Assembly: GCA_043744805.1 (NCBI GenBank)
Contig: JAYTTZ010000131.1
Span: forward strand, 8,430 to 72,429
Length of the DNA: 64,000 nt
Direction of reading: 5' to 3'
Source: Ga0077536 sp043744805
Lineage (GTDB): Bacteria > Pseudomonadota > Gammaproteobacteria > Ga0077536
Translations under genes and position numbers: made by a program
In this document: positions 48,191 through 56,896 of the stretch, one piece after another
Layout: each line of letters starts with the position of its first letter
Position numbering within the stretch: position 1 is the stretch's first letter
The notes under the pieces: generated by a model
The model's database searches: none
The model's input: the letters and a program-made list of their open reading frames with translations, nothing else
What the model was told of the DNA's origin: nothing

Positions 48191-49443
48191 ACGTGCAACA
48201 GAAACTTACCGATGATTCCCTGGCCGCACGCTACCCCGAGCTTGGTACCGGCCCGATTCCCACCGACGTCTACCGCGATCCGGCCTTCTACGAGCGCGAG
48301 CTCGCCGCCATTTTCCGCCGCACCTGGCAGTGCGTAGGCCGGGTGGAGCAGGCGCCGAAGGTCGGTGATTTTTTTCAGAAGGCAATGCCGACCTTTGGCT
48401 TTTCGGTACTGGTCGCGCGTGCCCGCGACAACCAGCTCCATGCTTTCTTCAACGTCTGCCAGCATCGCGGCAACCACGTGGAGTTGCGCCAGAAAGGCCA
48501 CTGCGTGGGCTTCACCTGCCCGTTCCACGGCTGGACGTATGGCCTGGACGGCAAGCTCGTCGGCGTGCCGGATGCGGGCGGGTTCTTCGACCTGGACAAG
48601 AAGAAGCTCGGCCTGCGCGAACTGGCGCTCGAGACCTGGCAGGGCTTCATCTTCGTCAACCTCGATCCATCCCCCAGCCAGACCTTGGCCGAAGCCATGG
48701 GGCAGCAGGGCAAGGATCTCGAAGGCTATCCCTTCGAGAGTGGCAAGGCGGTCTTCGAATACGCAGGCACCATCGACTGCAACTGGAAGTGCATGGTCGA
48801 TTCTTTCTGCGAGACCTACCACGTGCCGGTGCTGCATCGCCATTCCGTGTCGGACACCCTGGCCGGCCCCGACAACCCCTTCGGCCGCCTCATCGATTGC
48901 CGCCTGAAGGGCCCGCATCGCACGCAGTCGGTGTGGGGCAACATGGCCTACAAGCCCAATCCCGTGCAGGGCCTCGCCTGGCAGAACGCACCGGGACCGG
49001 CCGTCACCAGCGGCGTGGTGGACAGCAGCGTGACCTTGCCCAAGGGACTCAACGAAACCCGCGCCGCGCACTGGTCGCTCGACGTCACGGTGTTCTTCCC
49101 CAACTGGCTCATCGTGATGGGCAGCGGCATGTACTTCACCCACCAGATGTGGCCACTCGCCGCCAACCAGGTGGTGTGGCAGATGCGTGGCTTCCTGCGG
49201 CCGGCCACCAACGCCGCGCAGCGCTTCGGGCAGGAGAACTCGATGGTGGAGTTGCGCGATGCGGTGCTGGAAGACTGCAACACCCTGGAGCGGATCCAGG
49301 TGGCGCTGGACCAGGGCCTCCTCACCGAGATGCAGTACCACGATCACGAAATCGCGCTCCGCCACCAGTACCACGTGGTGAAGCAATGGGTTGAAGACTT
49401 CGAAGCACAACCGGCCGCCAAGGCCGGCAAGGGGAACACCTGA
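48187..49443 (+). CDS. Rieske non-haem iron oxygenase with Glu at the bridging position
   Basis: 418 residues. Rieske ligands Cys91/His93 (CQHRG) and Cys111/His114 (CPFHGW). The mononuclear site segment is DSFCETYHVPVLH with ligands His212 and His217. The bridging residue three before the first His is Glu209, where most ring-hydroxylating enzymes have Asp. Glu here is known from carnitine oxygenase CntA and related quaternary-amine oxygenases, so an amine-type substrate is possible. No beta subunit, ferredoxin or reductase lies next to it. The stop overlaps the PQQ dehydrogenase start (TGATG). Confidence 0.9.
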   Translation: MNVQQKLTDDSLAARYPELGTGPIPTDVYRDPAFYERELAAIFRRTWQCVGRVEQAPKVGDFFQKAMPTFGFSVLVARARDNQLHAFFNVCQHRGNHVELRQKGHCVGFTCPFHGWTYGLDGKLVGVPDAGGFFDLDKKKLGLRELALETWQGFIFVNLDPSPSQTLAEAMGQQGKDLEGYPFESGKAVFEYAGTIDCNWKCMVDSFCETYHVPVLHRHSVSDTLAGPDNPFGRLIDCRLKGPHRTQSVWGNMAYKPNPVQGLAWQNAPGPAVTSGVVDSSVTLPKGLNETRAAHWSLDVTVFFPNWLIVMGSGMYFTHQMWPLAANQVVWQMRGFLRPATNAAQRFGQENSMVELRDAVLEDCNTLERIQVALDQGLLTEMQYHDHEIALRHQYHVVKQWVEDFEAQPAAKAGKGNT

Positions 49444-51521
49444 TGAAGCGTTTGACGCGCGCGGCAGTGGCCGTGCTGGGGCTGGCTGCGATGGGTGCCG
49501 CGCTGGCGACCACCGTGGTGGACGACAAAGCGCTCGCCAACCCCGACCAGGGGGGTAACTGGCTCAGCTATGGCCGAACCTACTCCGAGCAGCGCTACAG
49601 TCCCCTGCAGCAGATCACCGACAAGAACATCGGCAAGCTGGGCGTCGCCTGGACGCTCGATCTCCCCAATGACCGCTCGCTCACCGGCACGCCGCTGGTG
49701 GTGGACGGCGTCATGTACTTCAACGGCAGCTTCAACACCGTAAAGGCCGTGGACGTCCGCACCCGCAAGATCCTGTGGGAATACGATCCGAAGTCCATCG
49801 ACCACGCGGGCGATCGCGCCACCATCATGTGGGACTGGAATCGCGGTATCGCCTTCTGGAAGGGCCAGGTCTACCTGGCCACGGTGGACGGCCGCTTGAT
49901 CGCGGTGGATGCGAAGACCGGCCAGGAAACCTGGAGCGTCGAGACCATAGATCCCAGGAACCCGCTGTTCATTTCAGGCGCGCCCAAGGTGTTCCGCGAC
50001 AAGGTGATCATCGGCAACGGTGGTACCGAGTGGGGGCCGGCGCGGGGCTATGTCACGGCCTACGACGCGGCGACGGGCAAGCAGGCCTGGCGCTTCTACG
50101 TGGTACCCGGCAATCCGGCGGACGGCTTCGAGGACGAGACCCAGGCCATGGCGGCCAAGACCTGGACGGGCGAGTGGTGGAAACACGGCGGCGGCGGTTC
50201 GACCTGGAACGGCATCACGTTTGATCCCGAGTTCAACCGGGTGTACATCGGCACCGGCAACGGCTCGCCGTGGAACCAGAAGATGCGCAGCCCCGGAGGC
50301 GGCGACAACCTCTTCCTGTGTTCCATCGTGGCGCTCGATGCCGATACCGGCAAGTACGCCTGGCACTACCAGACCACGCCGGGCGAGGCTTGGGACTACA
50401 ACTCCAACATGGACATCGTGCTGGCCGATCTCAAGATTCACGGCAAGGTGGTGAAGGCGATCCTGCACGCGCCCAAGAACGGCTTCTTCTACGTCATCGA
50501 CCGCGCCACCGGCAAGCTGCTGTCGGCGGAGAAATTCGGCAAGGTGGACTGGGCCGAATACATCGACCTCAAGACCGGCCGCCCGGTGGAGCGCAAGGGC
50601 GCCCGCTACGAAGACGGCGAGGAACTCGTGTGGCCAGGTCCCTTCGGCGTGCATAACTGGCCGGCGATGTCCTACAACCCGGTCACGGGGCTCGCATACA
50701 TCCCGTCGATCGAAATGGCCGGCATGTTCAGCGACAAGTACACCAAGCCCAAGGCCTGGCAATCGCCCAACTTCAAGTTCGATCCCGGCGTTGATTTCCT
50801 GCGCGCCGACGGCCCGGCCGACTGGGGCACTTCGTTCCTGCGCGCCTGGGATCCCCGCACGCAGAAGCTGCGCTGGGAAGTGCCGACGCCGGGGGTCTGG
50901 AACGCCGGCACGCTCACCACCAAAGGTAATCTCGTGCTGCAGGGACGGGCCGATGGCGTGTTGGCGGCCTATTCGGCAGACACCGGCAAGGTGCTGTGGC
51001 AAAAGCCCTTGGGCCTCGGGATCTCGGCGCCGCCGATCACCTACGAGATCGACGGCAAGCAGTACATCGCGCAGCTGGTCGGCTGGGGCGGTTCGGTGAC
51101 GGCCACCGGCGGATCGCTTGCCGCCCAGCATGGCTGGACGTATGGCGCGCAGCCGCGCCGGCTCGTGGTGTTTGCGCTGGACGGCACGGAGAAGCTCAGC
51201 GCGCTGCCGCCGCCGAAGTTCGCCAAGCCACTCAACGCGCCGGAGTTCACGGTATACGAGGAACTCGCCGAACGCGGCAGCCATGTGTGGAGCCAGTCCT
51301 GCGGCATGTGCCACGGCCCGGCGGGTACCGCCGGGGGTTACGCCCCGGATCTTCGCGCGTCGAGCGTCCTGCTGGACGAAAAGGCGCTCCACGCGATCGT
51401 TTTCGAGGGTGTGTTGAAGGAACGCGGCATGCCGCAGTTCAAGAACATCACCAAGGACGATCTGGAAGCCGTGCGCCACTTCATCCGGCGCGAGGCCAGG
51501 AAGCAGAACCTGACGCCGTGA
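49443..51521 (+). CDS. PQQ-dependent quinohaemoprotein dehydrogenase lacking the vicinal Cys pair
   Basis: 692 residues. Signal peptide (AAVAVLGLAAMGAALA), an eight-bladed propeller with tryptophan-docking repeats (DAKTGQETW, DAATGKQAWRF, DTGKVLWQKPLG), and a C-terminal cytochrome c domain with CGMCHG. Catalytic regions GSPWN, GGDNLFLCSIVALD and GEAWDYN are present. The adjacent-cysteine ring that lies over PQQ in alcohol dehydrogenases is missing: the CCDVVNRG region reads IMWDWNRG (128-135). It should be periplasmic and pass electrons to its own haem. It is translationally coupled to the Rieske gene, suggesting consecutive oxidation of one substrate. Confidence 0.93.
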   Translation: MKRLTRAAVAVLGLAAMGAALATTVVDDKALANPDQGGNWLSYGRTYSEQRYSPLQQITDKNIGKLGVAWTLDLPNDRSLTGTPLVVDGVMYFNGSFNTVKAVDVRTRKILWEYDPKSIDHAGDRATIMWDWNRGIAFWKGQVYLATVDGRLIAVDAKTGQETWSVETIDPRNPLFISGAPKVFRDKVIIGNGGTEWGPARGYVTAYDAATGKQAWRFYVVPGNPADGFEDETQAMAAKTWTGEWWKHGGGGSTWNGITFDPEFNRVYIGTGNGSPWNQKMRSPGGGDNLFLCSIVALDADTGKYAWHYQTTPGEAWDYNSNMDIVLADLKIHGKVVKAILHAPKNGFFYVIDRATGKLLSAEKFGKVDWAEYIDLKTGRPVERKGARYEDGEELVWPGPFGVHNWPAMSYNPVTGLAYIPSIEMAGMFSDKYTKPKAWQSPNFKFDPGVDFLRADGPADWGTSFLRAWDPRTQKLRWEVPTPGVWNAGTLTTKGNLVLQGRADGVLAAYSADTGKVLWQKPLGLGISAPPITYEIDGKQYIAQLVGWGGSVTATGGSLAAQHGWTYGAQPRRLVVFALDGTEKLSALPPPKFAKPLNAPEFTVYEELAERGSHVWSQSCGMCHGPAGTAGGYAPDLRASSVLLDEKALHAIVFEGVLKERGMPQFKNITKDDLEAVRHFIRREARKQNLTP

Positions 51522-51547
51522 CGGCAGCGGGGATGATTCGCCGGCCC

Positions 51548-52909
51548 TCACACCGTCTGCAGGTACCAGTCGTAATCCTGTGAGCCCACTTCGCCCATGA
51601 ACTGCCGGCACTCGAAGCGCTTCACGGCGCAGAAGATCTCCACCAGGCGCGGCGTGAGATAGCTGGCCGCGACGGACGACTGCGCGAAGCGGGCGATGGC
51701 GTCCGGCCAGAAGTGTGGCAGCACCGGCGCATGGCTCGCGGCGTAGCCGTTGCCCACCACCGGCAGACCGGGATCGATTTGCAGCGTGAGGCCGTGGTGC
51801 ACGCCAGCCAGCACGGCTGCGGCAGCCAGGTAGGGATTGGCATCGGCGCCGCAGACGCGGTGCTCGACGTGGCGACTGTGCGCAGGGCCAGTGGGAATGC
51901 GCAGCGCAACGGTGCGGTTGTTCACGCCCCAGGTGGGCTTTAGCGGCGCATAGCTGTTGGCGCAGAAACGGCGATACGAATTACCGTGCGGCGCGAACAG
52001 TGCCATGAAGTCCGCCGCGGTCGCGCCCATCCCGCCGATGGCGTGGCGGAGCGCCTCGGTACCGGCGGGATCCTCGCTGGCGAAGATATTGTTGCCGTGG
52101 AGATCGTTCAGGCTCAGGTGCAGGTGCATGCCCGAGCCCGACTGCGCGGCGAAAGGCTTGGCCATGAAGCAGGCGAGGTAGCCGTGTTGTTGCGCCACGC
52201 CCTTGATGAGCCGGCGGAACATCACGCCTTCGTCCAGCGCACGCATCGCGTCGGTGCGGTATTTGAGGGTGATTTCGAGCTGTCCGGGGCCAAATTCAGA
52301 AATCGCGGTTTCCGCCGGCAGGCCCTGCACGTCGCAGGCGTCGTAGATGTCGCGCAGGAATGGTTCCAGCGCTTCGAGTTCTTCCATGCAATAGACATGC
52401 GGGTGTTGTCCACGCGGCGCCACCGGCACGGGTGGGCGCGCCGTCGCATCGCCGTCCAGCAGGTAGAACTCAAGCTCCACCGCCATGGCGGGTACCAGGC
52501 CGTCCGCACGGTAGCGCTCGACCAGGCGCAGTGCGGCGAGGCGCGGGTCCGCAACCGCCGAGGGCATGCCGAGTTCCGGATCCAGCATCACCATCACCTG
52601 TGCCGTGGGCGATTTCAGCCACGGGCAGCGCACGAGGGTGCCGGGGATGGGGAACAGCAGGCAGTCCATGTCGCCCACTTCCCACAACAGCCCCGTGTTT
52701 TCCACGTCTTCGCCGCGCAAGGTCAGCGCGGCGCTGGAACTCGGCAGGGGACGCCCGTGTTCGTACAGTTCCAGCAGTTCATCCGCCCGCAGTGCCTTGC
52801 CGCGCTGCACGCCGTTGAGGTCGGCGTGGAGGATGTGGACGTAGCGGATGTCCGGATTGCGCCCAAGGAATTCGAGGGCTTCAGTGACGGGGGCTCGGTG
52901 CGAGGTCAT
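51548..52909 (-). CDS. Glutamine-synthetase-family protein, gamma-glutamylpolyamine synthetase-like
   Basis: 453 residues, GlnA-like. Motifs: the beta-grasp N-terminus (VHILHADLNGVQRGKALRADE), AMAVELEFYLLDG, ETAISEFGPGQLEITLKY, FMAKPFAAQSGSGMHLHLSL, and the C-terminal VNNRTVALRIPTGP and HRVCGADANPYLAAAAV. It resembles PuuA/SpuI, which joins glutamate to putrescine or another amine with ATP, rather than true glutamine synthetase. The class III aminotransferase at 52930 is 20 bases upstream on the same strand. A second, different member is at 61813. Confidence 0.88.
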   Translation of the reverse strand: MTSHRAPVTEALEFLGRNPDIRYVHILHADLNGVQRGKALRADELLELYEHGRPLPSSSAALTLRGEDVENTGLLWEVGDMDCLLFPIPGTLVRCPWLKSPTAQVMVMLDPELGMPSAVADPRLAALRLVERYRADGLVPAMAVELEFYLLDGDATARPPVPVAPRGQHPHVYCMEELEALEPFLRDIYDACDVQGLPAETAISEFGPGQLEITLKYRTDAMRALDEGVMFRRLIKGVAQQHGYLACFMAKPFAAQSGSGMHLHLSLNDLHGNNIFASEDPAGTEALRHAIGGMGATAADFMALFAPHGNSYRRFCANSYAPLKPTWGVNNRTVALRIPTGPAHSRHVEHRVCGADANPYLAAAAVLAGVHHGLTLQIDPGLPVVGNGYAASHAPVLPHFWPDAIARFAQSSVAASYLTPRLVEIFCAVKRFECRQFMGEVGSQDYDWYLQTV

Positions 52910-52929
52910 GGGGATACTCCAGTGGCGGG

Positions 52930-54324
52930 CTAGCGGGCCGTGGTGCGCGCGAGATCGCCAAGTTCGGTCAGGCAGGCGTCGAGGCCGTCGAGGAGGGCCT
53001 CGACGTCGTCCAGCGCGGTGGCAGGACTCATCAACATCATGTTGTGGAAAGGCGTGAGGACCACGCCGCGGTTGAGCAGATACAACTGGAGCAGCGCTTC
53101 CAGCGGCGCATCAGTCGCTGCCGCGGCTTCGCGTGCGGTGCGCGGTGCGCGTTCGGAAAATTGCAGTTCGCTGCGGGCGCCCAGCATGCTGAGCCGCCAG
53201 GGCAGATCGTGGCGTTCGAGGACCTCCTGCAGCCGACCCGCAAGATGCGCCGTGCGGTCGAGCATGTGCCCGTAATGGGCGTCCGTGATGAGCGCGGTCA
53301 AGCTCGCCTTGAGCGCGGCGATTTGCAGCAGGTTGCCTGACAGCGTGGTCCCGATGCCGGTACGTCCCGGACCCGCCGCGTGCCAGGCTTCCAGCATGCG
53401 TTGTCCGAGTTCCGCACTCACGCCATAAACCGCGCAGGGCAGGCCGCCGGCGATGGCCTTGCCGATTACTAGTCCGTCGGGCTCCAGCGCGTGGGCGCCG
53501 CCATACCCGTTGGGAGCGGTGGAAAGCGTGTGGGTTTCATCCAGCAGCAAGAGGGTGCCGTGGTGGCGTGTGAGTGCGCGGAGTTGCGCATGGAAGCCCG
53601 GATCGGGCAGCACCATCCCGCAGTTGGTCATGGCGGGCTCGCACAACACGGCAGCCACGTCGCCCGGTGCAAGGGCTTTCGCGAGGGCCTCGACGTCGTT
53701 GAATTCGACCACGCGCGTCGTGCGCGTCATCGCGTGGACCTGGCCGACCAGTCCGGACTGCATCACGGTGACGCCGTCGTGCAGGATCACTTGCGTGTCG
53801 TCGACGGCGCCGTGGTAGCAACCATCGAACACCACGATGATCTCGCGCCCGGTGGCGGCGCGCGCCCAGCGCAGCAGGAAACGGTTGCCGTCCGAGGCGG
53901 TGTTAGTGATCTGCCAGTATTCAAGCTTGAAACGTGCTGAAAGGAGTTCGCCGACTTCCGCGGTCGCCGCGCCCGGCAGCATGGCGGAAAGTCCTGAGTC
54001 GACTTGCGCATGGAGCGCCGTGCGCAGGGCTTCAGGGCCGTGGCCAAACATCGCGGCGGTATCGCCGAGGCAGAAATCCGCGTAGGGCCTGCCGTCCACG
54101 TCGACCAGTCGCGCGCCCTGGGCGCGTTCAATGACCAGTGGAAACGGCAGTGGCCAGTCCTTGAGCCAGTGCAGCGGTGCGCCCATGAACCAGTGCTGGC
54201 TCCGGGCGGCATGCGCTGCAGAGCCGGGATGCGTCTGGCGGAAAAGGGCCGTTTCCCGTTGGTGGAGGCTGGCGAGGATTGCTGCCGGAAACGTCCGGTG
54301 CTCGTTGGTGGTCGGGGAAGGCAT
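52930..54324 (-). CDS. Class III aminotransferase, glutamate-1-semialdehyde-aminomutase-like
   Basis: 464 residues from ATG at 54324; longer readings run into a repeat and have odd composition. PLP-binding lysine in DGLVIGKAIAGGLPCAVYG, a DETHTLSTAPNGYGG segment, and SDGNRFLLRWARAATGR. By overall layout it resembles GSA aminomutase and beta-amino acid aminotransferases more than putrescine aminotransferase. It is in an operon with a polyamine-type glutamylation enzyme, so an omega-amino acid or amine is the likely substrate. The start lacks a strong ribosome site. Confidence 0.85.
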   Translation of the reverse strand: MPSPTTNEHRTFPAAILASLHQRETALFRQTHPGSAAHAARSQHWFMGAPLHWLKDWPLPFPLVIERAQGARLVDVDGRPYADFCLGDTAAMFGHGPEALRTALHAQVDSGLSAMLPGAATAEVGELLSARFKLEYWQITNTASDGNRFLLRWARAATGREIIVVFDGCYHGAVDDTQVILHDGVTVMQSGLVGQVHAMTRTTRVVEFNDVEALAKALAPGDVAAVLCEPAMTNCGMVLPDPGFHAQLRALTRHHGTLLLLDETHTLSTAPNGYGGAHALEPDGLVIGKAIAGGLPCAVYGVSAELGQRMLEAWHAAGPGRTGIGTTLSGNLLQIAALKASLTALITDAHYGHMLDRTAHLAGRLQEVLERHDLPWRLSMLGARSELQFSERAPRTAREAAAATDAPLEALLQLYLLNRGVVLTPFHNMMLMSPATALDDVEALLDGLDACLTELGDLARTTAR

Positions 54325-54417
54325 GGCCGCATGATAAACCGCCGGTGGACGCGGGGCGGCATTGGGGCGGTAGGCAGCGTCCTGCGCGGGCTGCAAAGGA
54401 GGGTTTCGAGGCCGGCC

Positions 54418-54441
54418 GGGTTCCTGCTTGCGCAGGAATGA
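54418..54441. repeat. Dispersed hairpin repeat of the FIPAQAG type
   Basis: TTCCTGCTTGCGCAGGAA (54421-54438) is a 7-bp perfect hairpin. Read on the minus strand it encodes FIPAQAG, the known footprint of a small repeat found many times in beta- and gammaproteobacterial genomes. It lies in the gap between the aminotransferase and agmatine deiminase starts. Confidence 0.55.
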
Positions 54442-54532
54442 AGCTAAGAACGTCGGCGGCCGCCTGCGGCACGCGCGATTCCGTCGCTCCGGGTTTCGTT
54501 CGAGAATCACGTTTTCTCCCTGGAGCGACCCC

Positions 54533-55627
54533 ATGAGCAAGCGCCTGACGACCCTGCCCCGCCTCGATGGCTTCGCGATGCCGGCCGAATGGTCGCGGCA
54601 AGCCCAGGTGTGGATGGCCTGGCCGGAGCGGCCGGACAACTGGCGTCGCGCAGCGGCGCCGGCACAGGCCGCGTTTGCCGCCGTCGCCAACACGATTGCC
54701 GAACACGAGGCCGTCAGCCTGCTGGTCTCGGCTGCCCAGTACAACAACGCCCGCACCGTGCTCGACGCCCGCATTCGCCTCATCGAGACCAGCACCAACG
54801 ACGCCTGGTTGCGCGACACCGCGCCGACCTTCGTACGCAGCGCGGCCGGCGAAGTGCGTGCGATCGACTGGGTCTTCAACGCCTGGGGTGGGCTGGACGG
54901 TGGGCTCTACCACCCGTGGGACGCGGACGACGCGGTGGCCGGGAAAATCGCCGAAATCGAGCGGCTTGACTGTTATCGCGCGCCGCTGGTGATGGAAGGA
55001 GGCGCCCTCCACGTGGACGGTGAAGGCACCTGCCTGGTGACCGAGGAATGCCTGCTCAATCCCAACCGCAACCCGAGGTTGACGCGTGGCGACATCGAAC
55101 GGCACCTGCGGGATTACCTTGGCGTCGACACCGTGCTGTGGCTGGGACGCGGCATCCTGAACGACGAAACCGACGGCCACGTCGACAACCTCTGCTGCTT
55201 TCTCCGGCCCGGCGTGGTGGCCCTGGCCTGGACGGACGACCAGCAGGATCCGCAGTACCCTCTTTCACTCGAGGCGCTGCAACGGCTGGAAGCCGCCCGC
55301 GACGCCCGCGGACGTGCACTGGAGGTCATCAAACTGCCAGTGCCGCGAAGCCCGGTGCTGATGGGCGCGGACGCTGCGAGCGAAGTGCTGGCGACGCCTG
55401 GCACCCTGGTGCGACCGGCGGGTTTCCGGCTGGCCGCGTCGTATGTGAATTTCCTCCTCTGCAACGACGCGCTTATCCTGCCGGCCTTCGATGACCCGCA
55501 CGATGCGCTGGCACGCGACATCCTGGCCGAGCAGTTCCCGGGGCGGGTCATTCGCCAGGTGCCGGGGCGCGAGATCCTCTATGGCGGCGGCAACGTCCAC
55601 TGCATTACGCAGCAGCAGCCGGCATGA
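54533..55627 (+). CDS. aguA: Agmatine deiminase
   Basis: 364 residues from ATG at 54533 (TGGAGC upstream). Start segment GFAMPAEWSRQAQVWMAWPERPDNW, substrate-binding TNDAWLRDTAPTFV, EGGALHVDGEGTCLVTEECLLN and the C-terminal GGGNVHCITQQ, in which Cys357 is the nucleophile. It turns agmatine into N-carbamoylputrescine and ammonia. Length and motifs are normal. aguB is 7 kb away on the same strand. Confidence 0.95.
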   Translation: MSKRLTTLPRLDGFAMPAEWSRQAQVWMAWPERPDNWRRAAAPAQAAFAAVANTIAEHEAVSLLVSAAQYNNARTVLDARIRLIETSTNDAWLRDTAPTFVRSAAGEVRAIDWVFNAWGGLDGGLYHPWDADDAVAGKIAEIERLDCYRAPLVMEGGALHVDGEGTCLVTEECLLNPNRNPRLTRGDIERHLRDYLGVDTVLWLGRGILNDETDGHVDNLCCFLRPGVVALAWTDDQQDPQYPLSLEALQRLEAARDARGRALEVIKLPVPRSPVLMGADAASEVLATPGTLVRPAGFRLAASYVNFLLCNDALILPAFDDPHDALARDILAEQFPGRVIRQVPGREILYGGGNVHCITQQQPA

Positions 55628-55652
55628 CTTCAGGGCGAGCGGCCTTGAGCCC

Positions 55653-56039
55653 TCAGCCCGCCTCGACTCGCCTCAACACCGGATTTGCCGCGATGGACTT
55701 GCTCACCGGGCACTGCGCGGCGGTGCTGGCCAGACGCTTGCGTTGGGTGTCGTCCAGCGGGCCGTCCAGCTTGAGCGTGTACTCGAAGGCATAGGCATCG
55801 GGCACGCTGCGGTCGAGCGTTACGGTCACTTGCGCTTTTTCCAGCGGATAGCCGTATTTTTCGGCGGCGATGCGGATGGTCATGCTCATGCAGGCTGCAA
55901 GTGCAGCTTCCAGCAGTTCATGCGGGCGGAAGCCGTCACCGTCGCCGCCCTTGTCCGCGGGCATGTCGGCCTGGGCGGAAACGCGCTCGTTGCCGATCGT
56001 GTTGCGATAGCCCTTGCCGAGTTCGCGCGCGGTGATCAC
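55653..56039 (-). CDS. OsmC family protein
   Basis: 128 residues, GTG start overlapping the potI-like stop (GTGA). OsmC fold with the two redox cysteines: ALAACMSMTIRI near 50 and AAQCPVSKSI near 112. The family reduces organic hydroperoxides. Being the last gene of the polyamine import unit is unusual and may give protection against peroxide formed by amine oxidation; that link is inference. Confidence 0.88.
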   Translation of the reverse strand: MITARELGKGYRNTIGNERVSAQADMPADKGGDGDGFRPHELLEAALAACMSMTIRIAAEKYGYPLEKAQVTVTLDRSVPDAYAFEYTLKLDGPLDDTQRKRLASTAAQCPVSKSIAANPVLRRVEAG

Positions 56040-56896
56040 GGCTTGGGTTCTGGTAGGTCGTCGCCAGCCAGCGCCATCTGTTCGTCGCGCAGCCTGGCAT
56101 GTTCGGCGCGGCGCATCAGGATCCCGGCCACCACCACGCCGATGCTGACCACGCCCAGCATCAGCGCGGCGAGCGCGTTGATTTCCGGAGACAGCCCGAG
56201 TCGCACCTTGGAGTAGATGACCATCGGCAAGGTAGTTGCGCCCGGGCCGGAGGTGAAGCTTGCGATCACCAGATCGTCCAGCGACAGGGTGAAGGCCAGC
56301 AGGAAGCCCGAAACCAGCGCGGGCATGATGAGCGGCAGGGTGATGACGAAGAACACCTTGCCCGGCGGCGCGCCCAGATCCAGCGCGGCTTCTTCAATGG
56401 AGGGATCCATGCCCGTCAACCGTGACTGCACGATGACCGCGACGTAGGCGAGGGCAGAAGTGGTGTGGGCGATGACGATGGTGAGCGCGCCGCGCCCCGC
56501 CGGCCAGCCGAAGGCCTGCTCCAGGGCGACGAACAGGAGCAGCAGCGACAGGCCGGTGATGACTTCTGGCATCACCAGCGGCGCAGTCGAGAGTGCCGTG
56601 AGCAGTGCACGTCCACGAAACGGCCCAAAGCGGGTCAGGGCCACGCCAACGAGCGTGCCCAGCACCACCGCAAGCGAGGCGCTGATGAGCCCGATGCGCA
56701 CCGACAGTCCCGCTGCCGAGAGGATCTGGTCGTTCTGCAGGAGCGCGGCGTACCAGCGGGTAGAGAAGCCCGCCCAGACGGTGACGAGTTTCGACTCGTT
56801 GAAGGAAAAGACGACGAGCGAGGCGATGGGGATGTAGAGGAAGGCGAAGCCAAGGCCCAGCCACACCCACAACGCGCGGGGCAAGCGCTGGCTCAT
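56036..56896 (-). CDS. potI: Polyamine ABC transporter permease, PotI/SpuH-like
   Basis: 286 residues with six membrane helices. The EAA loop reads EEAALDLGAPPGKVFFVITLPLIMPALVSG, which contacts the ATPase. The end LSLDDLVIASFTSGPGATTLPMVIYSKVR is typical of PotI/PotC. Overlaps by four bases with both neighbours (potH and the OsmC gene). It forms the channel with PotH. Confidence 0.92.
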   Translation of the reverse strand: MSQRLPRALWVWLGLGFAFLYIPIASLVVFSFNESKLVTVWAGFSTRWYAALLQNDQILSAAGLSVRIGLISASLAVVLGTLVGVALTRFGPFRGRALLTALSTAPLVMPEVITGLSLLLLFVALEQAFGWPAGRGALTIVIAHTTSALAYVAVIVQSRLTGMDPSIEEAALDLGAPPGKVFFVITLPLIMPALVSGFLLAFTLSLDDLVIASFTSGPGATTLPMVIYSKVRLGLSPEINALAALMLGVVSIGVVVAGILMRRAEHARLRDEQMALAGDDLPEPKP

